In this document: one piece after another, positions 57,535 through 64,000 of the stretch
Position numbering within the stretch: position 1 is the first letter of the stretch
Layout of the letters: the number at the start of each line of letters is the position of its first letter
Source of the DNA: Pseudomonadota bacterium
GTDB lineage: Bacteria; Myxococcota_A; UBA796; SXON01
Length of the DNA: 64,000 bases
NCBI GenBank assembly: GCA_030685065.1
Contig: JAUXQH010000160.1
Location: 1-64,000 of the forward strand
Reading direction: 5' to 3'
Program-made: the position numbers and the translations under genes
The notes under the pieces: generated by a model
The model's database searches: none
Told to the model about the DNA's origin: nothing
What the model saw: only the letters and a program-made list of their open reading frames with translations

Positions 57535-57559
57535 GGGGTCTGACCTTACGACTTATCAC
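57535..57559 (+). repeat. Direct repeat, copy 2 (25 bp)
   Basis: Exact copy of 57478-57502, between the AllA-like gene and proS. The flanks of the two copies differ, so only the 25 bases are conserved. Confidence 0.85.
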
Positions 57560-57645
57560 TTGCGGGGCGAGCGGTTCTCCTCACCGCCTCCGCGCGCGGC
57601 CAAAGCAACGAAGACGCGATAGACCGCGCCCCTACCGGAGCCCCC

Positions 57646-59124
57646 ATGTCCCAGGACAGCCCGATCACCCCCCGCGCGACCGACTACTCGCAGTGGTACC
57701 TCGACGTCATCAGCGCCGCGGGCCTCGCCGACTACTCGCCGGTCAAGGGCGCCATGGTCATCCGGCCGCACGGCTATGCCATGTGGGAGCACATGCGCGA
57801 CGACCTGGACCGGCGGTTCAAGGACACCGGCCACGTCAACGCGTACTTTCCGCTCTTCATCCCCGTGTCGTTCCTCTCGAAGGAAGCGGAGCACGTCGAG
57901 GGCTTCGCCAAGGAGTGCGCCGTCGTGACGCACCACCGCCTGCGCGCGGCGGCGGGCGGCGGTGTCGAGCCCGACCCCGAGTCGAAGCTCGAGGAGCCCC
58001 TGGTCGTCCGGCCCACGTCCGAGACCATCATCTGGCACATGTACGGGCAGTGGATCCAGTCGTACCGGGACCTGCCGATCCTCATCAATCAATGGGCGAA
58101 CGTCGTCCGTTGGGAGATGAAGACGCGCCTGTTCCTCCGCACGAGCGAGTTCCTGTGGCAGGAGGGCCACACCGCCCACGCCACCTCGGCCGAAGCCGTC
58201 GACGAGACGACCAAGATGCTCGGCGTCTACGCCGAGTTCGCCCGCGACATCCTCGCGCTTCCGGTCATCCCGGGCATGAAGAGCGCGTCCGAGCGCTTCG
58301 CCGGCGCCCTCGACACCTACTGCATCGAAGCGATGATGCAGAACGGCTGGGCACTCCAGGCGGGCACGTCCCACTTCCTCGGGCAGAACTTCGCGAAGGC
58401 GTTCGACGTGACCTTCCAGACCGCCGAGGGCACGCGCGAGCACGTGTGGGCCACCTCCTGGGGCGTGTCCACGCGGCTGATCGGCGCGGTCATCATGGCC
58501 CACTCGGACGACACCGGGCTGGTCCTCCCCCCCGCCATCGCGCCGGTGCAGGTCGTCGTGACCCCCATCTGGAAGAGTGACGCCGAGAAGGCCGACGTCA
58601 TGGCCTTCTGCGACCAGGTCGTCCGCGCGCTCAAGCCCGCGGGCATCCGCGTCAAGCTCGACGATCGGGACATGAAGCCGGGCGCCAAGTACTACGAGTG
58701 GGAGCGCAAGGGCGTGCCCCTGCGCCTGGAGATCGGCCCCCGCGACGTGAAGCAGGCCTCGGTCTTCGCCGCGTCCCGCATGGGCGGCAAGAAGGAGACG
58801 ATGCCGCTCGAGGGGCTCGCCGTGGCCGTGAAGGCCAAGCTCGACACGATCCAGACCGAGCTGTACGCGCGCGCCCTCGCCGCTCGCGACGCCCGCACCT
58901 TCCGTCCCGACACCTACGACGCGATGAAGGAAGCTCTGGACGGCGGAGGATTCTTCCTCGTCCCCTGGCACGACGACGTCGCGAACGAGGCCAAGATCAA
59001 GGAGGAGACCCGGGCCACGATCCGCTGCTACCCCATCGAAGGGCAGGATCAGATCGAGGGCAAGGCGTGCTTCTACTCGGGGCGCCCGGCGACCCACATG
59101 GCGATCTTCGCTCGGGCCTACTGA
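57646..59124 (+). CDS. proS: Prolyl-tRNA synthetase, archaeal/eukaryotic-type (ProS type 3)
   Basis: A 492-residue class II synthetase. Motif 1 to 3 region: DYSPVKGAMVIRPHGYAMWEHM, VRPTSETIIWHMYGQWI (proline pocket), NVVRWEMKTRLFLRTSEFLWQEGHTAH and TSHFLGQNFAKAF; the anticodon-binding domain follows (PPAIAPVQVVVTPIW). The short form without an editing insertion and the C-terminal extension ending GRPATHMAIFARAY mark the archaeal-like type, which is also common in some bacteria. GGAG precedes the ATG by five bases. Confidence 0.95.
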   Translation: MSQDSPITPRATDYSQWYLDVISAAGLADYSPVKGAMVIRPHGYAMWEHMRDDLDRRFKDTGHVNAYFPLFIPVSFLSKEAEHVEGFAKECAVVTHHRLRAAAGGGVEPDPESKLEEPLVVRPTSETIIWHMYGQWIQSYRDLPILINQWANVVRWEMKTRLFLRTSEFLWQEGHTAHATSAEAVDETTKMLGVYAEFARDILALPVIPGMKSASERFAGALDTYCIEAMMQNGWALQAGTSHFLGQNFAKAFDVTFQTAEGTREHVWATSWGVSTRLIGAVIMAHSDDTGLVLPPAIAPVQVVVTPIWKSDAEKADVMAFCDQVVRALKPAGIRVKLDDRDMKPGAKYYEWERKGVPLRLEIGPRDVKQASVFAASRMGGKKETMPLEGLAVAVKAKLDTIQTELYARALAARDARTFRPDTYDAMKEALDGGGFFLVPWHDDVANEAKIKEETRATIRCYPIEGQDQIEGKACFYSGRPATHMAIFARAY

Positions 59125-59130
59125 CCCGAC

Positions 59131-60828
59131 GTGGCGCACATCAGCGTCCACGACCTCCCGCGAGTACGTGATGTCGCGCTCGTCCTGGCCCACCACGGGT
59201 TCGGTGAGCTCGCCCGCATCGTGGGCGTGGACACGAAGAACAGCGCGAGCGAGGCTCCGGTTGCGATGCGCATCCGGCTCGCGCTCGCCGACCTCGGGCC
59301 GACGTTCATCAAGCTCGGCCAGGTGTTGTCGGTGCGGCCGGACATCCTGCCGCAAGCCGTGCTCGAAGAGCTCGCGACGCTGCAGGACAATGCGCCCACC
59401 GTCGAGTTCGCCGCGATCCGGCTCCAGGTCGAGGAGGAGCTTCACGCGACGATCGAGGAGCTGTTCCTCAGCTTCGATCACGTCGCCGTCGCGAGCGCCT
59501 CCATCGCCCAGGTACACATCGCGATCCTGAAGGACGGGCGCGAGGTGGCCGTCAAGGTGCAGCGCCCGGGGATCGAGAAGACCCTCCGCAGCGATCTGCA
59601 CATCCTCTACACGCTCGCGCGCCTGGTCGAAGGCCAGATCTCGGTGCCGGGCCTCTACACCCCGGTCGAGATCGTGCAGGAGTTCGAGACCGCCCTCGCC
59701 GGCGAGCTCGATTTTCTCCAGGAGGCCCGCGCGGCCGAGCGGTTCCGCGCCAATCACCTGGGCGTAGAGGGCGTGGCCGTCCCGGTAATCCACCGGGAAT
59801 TCTGCACGCGCCGCGTGCTGGTCATGGAGCGCATGATCGGCCACAAGCTGAACGCCATCCCGGGGGGCTCCCCCGAGGGCCGCGCCGCGATGCGACGCCT
59901 CATCGAGTCCTGGTACCTCCAGCTCTTCGAGCACGGCTTCTTCCACGGGGATCCGCACCCGGGCAACCTCATGGTCAAGGACGATGGCACGCTCGTCTTC
60001 CTCGACTTCGGGTTGACCGGCACGTTGACCGGGGAGATGCAGGACATGATGACCAGCGTCTTCACGGGCCTCGTCTTCAAGGACGCGGAGTCGGTCGCCC
60101 TCGCGATCTACCGAGCGGGCGCGACGCGCGAGCGCGTCGATCTCAAGGCGTTCCGCGGAGAAGTGCAGCGCCTGATGCAGAAGTACGACGGGGCCTCGCT
60201 CTCGCAGCTCTCCACGAGCAGCTCGCTCACGGAGTTCATCGAGATCGCCGGGCGCTACCGGATCCAGCTTCCGCGCGAGTTCGCGGTCATCGCGCGGGCC
60301 ACCAGCATCGTCGACGGCATCGCCAAGCGCCTCCTCCCCGACGAGGACATCGTCGCCGAGGTGCGCCCCTTCGCGCAGCGGCTCGTCGCCCACCGCTTCG
60401 GCCCCGAGCGCCTCGGCGCGGACGCCTTCCGCGTGCTCCAACACGCGCAGGCCGCCTTCCGCGACGTCCCCACGCAGGCCAACCAGCTGCTGCTCGACCT
60501 GGAGCGTGGGCGCATCGCGATCACGGCGAAGGACCCGGAGGCCGAGGAGCTCCGGATGGAAATTCGGCATGCCGCCATCCGAATCTCCCTGGCCCTGTGC
60601 GCCCTGGCGCTCCTCATCAGCGGCTCGGTGTTGATCGCGCCATGGGCGCCGGCGCCGTGGGGAGTGCCGCTGCTCGCGATCTCGGGCTTCGGCGTTTGTG
60701 GCGTGGCCTCCATCATGTTCTTCGGCCTCGCGGTGCACTGGCTGTTCGCGACGCGCTTCCATCCCCGGGATTGGCGGCGTCGGGCCGTGGCGGTCGTGCG
60801 CTTCTTCGTGGGCGAGCGACCATCGTAA
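59131..60828 (+). CDS. ubiB: ABC1/UbiB-family atypical kinase
   Basis: A 565-residue protein. Family signs: KxGQ in DLGPTFIKLGQVLSVRPD, the Ala-rich nucleotide loop ASASIAQVH, the catalytic VFHGDPHPGN-like GFFHGDPHPGNLMV and the metal-binding DFG in VFLDFGLTG. Two helices close the C-terminus (ISLALCALALLISGSVLIA; VASIMFFGLAVHWLF). UbiB proteins are ATPases/kinases that aid ubiquinone biosynthesis, probably by moving lipid intermediates. The GTG start follows the proS stop by six bases, so the genes may be coupled. Confidence 0.92.
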   Translation: MAHISVHDLPRVRDVALVLAHHGFGELARIVGVDTKNSASEAPVAMRIRLALADLGPTFIKLGQVLSVRPDILPQAVLEELATLQDNAPTVEFAAIRLQVEEELHATIEELFLSFDHVAVASASIAQVHIAILKDGREVAVKVQRPGIEKTLRSDLHILYTLARLVEGQISVPGLYTPVEIVQEFETALAGELDFLQEARAAERFRANHLGVEGVAVPVIHREFCTRRVLVMERMIGHKLNAIPGGSPEGRAAMRRLIESWYLQLFEHGFFHGDPHPGNLMVKDDGTLVFLDFGLTGTLTGEMQDMMTSVFTGLVFKDAESVALAIYRAGATRERVDLKAFRGEVQRLMQKYDGASLSQLSTSSSLTEFIEIAGRYRIQLPREFAVIARATSIVDGIAKRLLPDEDIVAEVRPFAQRLVAHRFGPERLGADAFRVLQHAQAAFRDVPTQANQLLLDLERGRIAITAKDPEAEELRMEIRHAAIRISLALCALALLISGSVLIAPWAPAPWGVPLLAISGFGVCGVASIMFFGLAVHWLFATRFHPRDWRRRAVAVVRFFVGERPS

Positions 60829-60918
60829 GCCTGCCCTGTCGACCGGCCGGCGTTGAGCGCAGGCTCACCGACGTGGTAGCATCCCCCCCATCCCTGCTCA
60901 CTGTCCGAAGGAGCCTCC

Positions 60919-62745
60919 GTGTCCGCACCGCAGCTACAGCTCAGGCAGGGCGACGTCCTGGCGAAGAAGTACGAGATCGACGCCGCGCTCGGCTCCGGTC
61001 CCCACGGCTCCTCGTACCTCGCACGCGCCCTCTCCTCGCCGAAGAAGTTCGTGATCAAGGCGCTCTCCGGCCCGGCAGCGTCCGACGCCGCCGCGGCGGC
61101 CCTCGTGCAGCGGACGAACGACATCGTGTCCGACGGGCTCGTGCGCATCGCGGACACCGGTGAGCACCTCGGCCATCGGTGGATGGCCTACGAGTACGTC
61201 GAGGGCGAGTCGCTCCGGCGCCTCCTCGACGAATACGCGGGCCAGCGCAAGGCGTTCACCCTCCAGGAAGCCGCGCAGATCATCGTCAAGATCCTCGAGG
61301 CGATGGACGCCGCACACCAGGGAGGCCTGCTCCACCGCCATCTGAAGCCCTCGAACGTGATCATCCAGTCGCGCGCCGTCGGCCCGGGTCAGGGCAAGGT
61401 CGTCCGCACCGTTCGCATCACCGGCCTCGGCTACTCCGAGCTGGTGCATCCCGGCGTGCTCCAAGAGGCGGCGACCGACCACCCCTTCGGCGGCTACATG
61501 GCGCCCGAGCTCTCCTCCCCGTCGACCGGCGGAACGCGCCAGGCGGACGTGTACTCGGCCGGCGTGATGCTCTACGAGCTGCTCTGCGGGCAGACCCCCA
61601 TGGGCACCTACCTCTCGCCCACCCAGATCCGGGACGATCTCCCGAAGCACGTCGACGACATCGTCGATCTCGCCCTCGCGTCGAACTCCGAGGATCGCTA
61701 CCCGACCGCGCGCGACATGATCAACGACGTGCAGCGCAGCTTCCAGGACGACGACAAGCCGGTGGCCGGCATCTCCAAGCGGACGCTGGCGTTCGTGATC
61801 GGGGGCACCCTCGCCCTCGTGGCCGTGGCGGCCATGGTCCTGATGGTCTTCGATCCGGACTCCGGCAACCGCCGCAAGGATGAGCAGCTCCGGGCCCAGG
61901 TGGTGCGGGAGAACCCCATCCCCCCCGAGGACGTGATCCGCCAGAAGCTCGTGGGCCACGAGGACATGGTCTACGTCCCGAAGGGTACCTTCCTTCCGGG
62001 GCGCATGAACACGGAGGACGGCCGCACCGCCTCCGCCAAGGAGCCGCTCGCGTCGAAGCAGGCGATCGACGCCTTCTACATCGACCGCTTCGAATGGGAC
62101 AATCAGAAGGGCGGGCACGCCTTCGTGAACGTCCCCTACGACAAGGCGCAGGCGTTCTGCGAGTCCGCCGGCAAGCGGCTCTGCACCGCGAACGAGTGGG
62201 AACGCGCCTGCAAGGGCCCGGAGAACCGCATCTATTCCTACGGTGACACCTTCGTCCCGGAGACCTGCGGGGCGGACGTGTCGACCGACGCCAATCGTGA
62301 CCAGCGCGCCGACGCCACCGCCGGGCAGTCGGAGGCGTGCCACAGCGGCTTCGGCGTCTACGACCTCTCGGGCGGCGCCCGCGAGTGGACCAGCTCTGTC
62401 GGCTCCAGCAACGAGCGCTTCCGGATCCTCAAGGGCGGCAAGGCGGGCGAGCCGGTCAAGGGCAGCCGCTGCGCGTACGTCGAGGAGCGCTCGATGGCGC
62501 TGACCGACCGTCAGATCGGCTTCCGGTGCTGCCTCTCCGACGCGGCGACCGCGAGCGTTCCGCCGGCCGGAGATGGCACCGCGGGAGCAGGTGGCGACGT
62601 TGTCCCTGCCGGTACGGTCGATCCTGGGGCCGCTGGCGCCGGGGATCCCGCGGCCCCCGCTCCCGCCGTTGCGCCCGGAGTGGTTCCTGACGGCACGGTT
62701 GCCCCCGCCGGCACCGCTGCTCCCGCGCTCACCCCGCCGACCTGA
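60919..62745 (+). CDS. Membrane pseudokinase fused to a formylglycine-generating-enzyme-like domain
   Basis: A 608-residue protein. Residues about 16-275 are a Ser/Thr kinase fold: glycine loop LGSGPHGSSY, ATP Lys47, and a catalytic loop that reads HRHLKPSN (residues 139-146) instead of HRDLKPxN; the DFG motif is GLG (169-171). Both acids needed for metal and catalysis are thus gone. A helix (FVIGGTLALVAVAAMVLMVF, about 292-311) leads to a periplasmic SUMF1/FGE-type domain (about 345-540; MVYVPKGTFLPGRMN, CTANEWERACKG, DLSGGAREWTSS, IGFRCC), and an Ala/Pro tail. FGE-fold domains without sulfatase targets often serve as binding modules. AAGGAG precedes the GTG. Confidence 0.9.
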   Translation: MSAPQLQLRQGDVLAKKYEIDAALGSGPHGSSYLARALSSPKKFVIKALSGPAASDAAAAALVQRTNDIVSDGLVRIADTGEHLGHRWMAYEYVEGESLRRLLDEYAGQRKAFTLQEAAQIIVKILEAMDAAHQGGLLHRHLKPSNVIIQSRAVGPGQGKVVRTVRITGLGYSELVHPGVLQEAATDHPFGGYMAPELSSPSTGGTRQADVYSAGVMLYELLCGQTPMGTYLSPTQIRDDLPKHVDDIVDLALASNSEDRYPTARDMINDVQRSFQDDDKPVAGISKRTLAFVIGGTLALVAVAAMVLMVFDPDSGNRRKDEQLRAQVVRENPIPPEDVIRQKLVGHEDMVYVPKGTFLPGRMNTEDGRTASAKEPLASKQAIDAFYIDRFEWDNQKGGHAFVNVPYDKAQAFCESAGKRLCTANEWERACKGPENRIYSYGDTFVPETCGADVSTDANRDQRADATAGQSEACHSGFGVYDLSGGAREWTSSVGSSNERFRILKGGKAGEPVKGSRCAYVEERSMALTDRQIGFRCCLSDAATASVPPAGDGTAGAGGDVVPAGTVDPGAAGAGDPAAPAPAVAPGVVPDGTVAPAGTAAPALTPPT

Positions 62746-62791
62746 TCCGGCAGGGCTCGTAGGGTTCGTAGAGGGGTTCGGCCTTCTCGAC

Positions 62792-62817
62792 GGAGTGGCC
62801 CCGGGCGGGGCTCCTCC
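62792..62817. terminator. Hairpin between convergent genes
   Basis: GGAGTGGCCCC pairs with GGGGCTCCTCC (nine of eleven positions) around a GGGC loop, between the stops at 62745 and 62821. It suggests a shared terminator. Confidence 0.5.
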
Positions 62818-62820
62818 CCC

Positions 62821-63642
62821 CTACCTTGCCGGCGGAGGCCCGTCGGCGACGGCGTCATCCGGAAGCGCCTGGTGGCGCTCTCGCCATGCGGCACCCGCCT
62901 GTTGGAGCTCGCGCCGCACAATCTGGTACACGCCCGGATCGTAGGTGAGCGCCGTGTGGCCCACGCCCTGGACCGGCCGGTTGTAGAGCGACGTTTCGCC
63001 CGCGCGGGGCACGAGCACCGAGGACCACCACGGGCAGACCAGATCGTGGCGGCTGTACACGCTCACGAGGGGCACCTCGCCCGGGAAGGGATCCTCGCGC
63101 AGGCGGCGCACGAACGACGAGTTGGGGAGCAGATCGTAGGGGCTTCGGGACAGCACGCCGGCCCCCATGAGCCACACCCCGATCGCGGCCGTCGGCGTGC
63201 CGTGATGCGGCGTGCCGAGGGTGATGAGCGACTTGACCCGGCTCACCCCGCCGAAGTGCTGCACGTACTCCCGGGCGATGAGGCCGCCCTTGCTGTGCCC
63301 GAGGATGTGGAAGCTCTGAAGACCGGTGCGCGTGCAGATGCGCTCCAGCTTCTCCGCGATGTGCTCCGCGAGCTGCTGCGGGCGCTCGGTGTTGAAGCGC
63401 GCGAACAGGCCGCCGAGGTCGAAGCTGAACACGCCGAAGCCGTCGTACCGGAGCCGGTCCTCCATGACCTCCCAGACGTTGCGGGTCTGGAAGAAGCCGT
63501 GAAGGAGCAGCACCGCTTCTTCCTGCTGGGCGAAATCGTCCCGACGGACAACCCGGTTGCCGCGGCCATAGACCTTTCGGATGCTCCCGAGCTGGTCGCG
63601 CAGCGCACGATAGAGGCGGCGAGGAGAGGTCGGCGTGTTCAC
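62821..63642 (-). CDS. Alpha/beta hydrolase, triacylglycerol lipase-like
   Basis: A 273-residue protein with the lipase nucleophile elbow HILGHSKGGLIAREYV and the oxyanion strand VLLLHGFFQTRNVWEVM; later PLVSVYSRHDLVCPWWSSVLVP (Asp) and GVGHTALTYDPGVY (His) complete a Ser-Asp-His triad. It resembles bacterial lipases and esterases of the PGAP1/EstA-like type. No signal peptide is seen. Start is GTG at 63642 or 63645, the frame being open upstream without a family match. Substrate unknown. Confidence 0.85.
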   Translation of the reverse strand: MNTPTSPRRLYRALRDQLGSIRKVYGRGNRVVRRDDFAQQEEAVLLLHGFFQTRNVWEVMEDRLRYDGFGVFSFDLGGLFARFNTERPQQLAEHIAEKLERICTRTGLQSFHILGHSKGGLIAREYVQHFGGVSRVKSLITLGTPHHGTPTAAIGVWLMGAGVLSRSPYDLLPNSSFVRRLREDPFPGEVPLVSVYSRHDLVCPWWSSVLVPRAGETSLYNRPVQGVGHTALTYDPGVYQIVRRELQQAGAAWRERHQALPDDAVADGPPPAR

Positions 63643-63693
63643 CACGGGCCCCCTTATCACCGTGCTACGGTGGCCGGAGAGAGTGGAGTCGTG

Positions 63694-64000
63694 ATGCTGC
63701 GTGCGTTTCCAGGACTGGTCTTTCCCGCTGTCCTCCCGCTGGCCCTTGCCCTGCTGAGCGCGGCGTGCACCGGCGAGGCCAAGGACACGGGGAGCGACGC
63801 TCCGCCCATCAACCAGGACGACACGTCGGTCGTGACGTGTGCGGGCACCGCGCCGGTGGCGTCCGAGCTCGTCGTCGAAAACTACGGTCTCTACCCCTTC
63901 GAGGACGGCGACGCGCCAGCCCTCAAGGTCGCGGCCACCGGCACGGATGACGACGGCGATCTGCACCGCATGGACCTCGTGGTCTGGTGGGACGACGTGG
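63694..64000 (+). CDS. Lipoprotein (partial at right edge)
   Basis: The first 102 codons of a lipoprotein: MLRAFPGLVFPAVLPLALAL followed by LSAACTGEAKDTGSD, with lipobox SAAC, then an Asp-rich linker and the start of a beta domain (VASELVVENYGLYPFEDGDAP, LHRMDLVVWWDD). GGAG lies five bases before the ATG. The end is outside the window, so the domain cannot be named. Divergent from the lipase gene. Confidence 0.75.
   Translation, partial: MLRAFPGLVFPAVLPLALALLSAACTGEAKDTGSDAPPINQDDTSVVTCAGTAPVASELVVENYGLYPFEDGDAPALKVAATGTDDDGDLHRMDLVVWWDDV

Noticed and set aside
60919-62745. An active Ser/Thr protein kinase.
   Set aside because: The catalytic and DFG aspartates are replaced (His141 and Gly169).

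Overview
The window is very GC-rich, almost fully coding chromosomal DNA, most likely from a myxobacterium-like member of the Myxococcota. This rests on several traits: a secreted thrombospondin type 3 repeat protein with a MYXO-CTERM-like tail (15573-16853), several lipoproteins with long Asp-Thr/Asp-Ser spacers, MopE-type Asp-rich repeats, two CotH-like lipoproteins, and a VIT-VWA-DUF2135 protein. I see no rRNA, tRNA, CRISPR array or phage module. Many start codons lie 6-12 bases after a TANNNT-like box, which suggests leaderless transcripts.

Layout. 1-506: 5' part of a DUF3089 alpha/beta hydrolase on the minus strand, running off the left edge. 1196-1959: a nucleotidyltransferase with a small overlapping partner, resembling a toxin-antitoxin pair. 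2312-12384: secreted proteins and lipoproteins (an uncharacterised secreted family, a P-loop protein, a PI-PLC-like protein, a CAP-domain protein, a repeat-domain lipoprotein, tandem CotH proteins), with a LysR/YceI divergent pair and a MutH homologue among them. 12503-16853: a tightly coupled three-gene envelope operon (proline/acid-rich membrane protein, OmpA-type barrel, TSP3 surface protein). 16872-23178: an AmpG-like transporter, the VIT/VWA/TPR protein and membrane proteins. 23234-24591: a RAYT-type transposase gene followed by an array of 83-bp hairpin repeats and other palindromes. 24592-29503: a GH57 glycosidase and secreted proteins. 29608-33611: a ybbP-ybbA ABC exporter divergent from a tesA-like esterase, the same order as in E. 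coli.

33620-39529 holds asd and a parC-parE pair. It is followed by a 1278-residue protein of unknown function (39640-43476) with a long Gly/Ser-rich beta-type middle, which is the strongest candidate for something undescribed. 43565-51668 holds two large Asp-rich lipoproteins, a class II glutamine amidotransferase, tatB-tatC and a beta-propeller protein. 51837-59124 holds a PBP1b-like peptidoglycan synthase, a second member of the uncharacterised secreted family, transketolase, an AllA-like protein, a pair of 25-bp direct repeats and proS. 59131-64000 holds an ABC1/UbiB kinase, a membrane pseudokinase fused to a formylglycine-enzyme-like domain, a lipase-like hydrolase and the start of another lipoprotein.

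Much of the window therefore builds or decorates the cell envelope: Sec/Tat export, lipoproteins, peptidoglycan synthesis and recycling, and surface adhesion-like repeats. Housekeeping genes (asd, parCE, tkt, proS, mutH) are scattered among them. All functions are inferred from reading the translated sequence; no database search was run.
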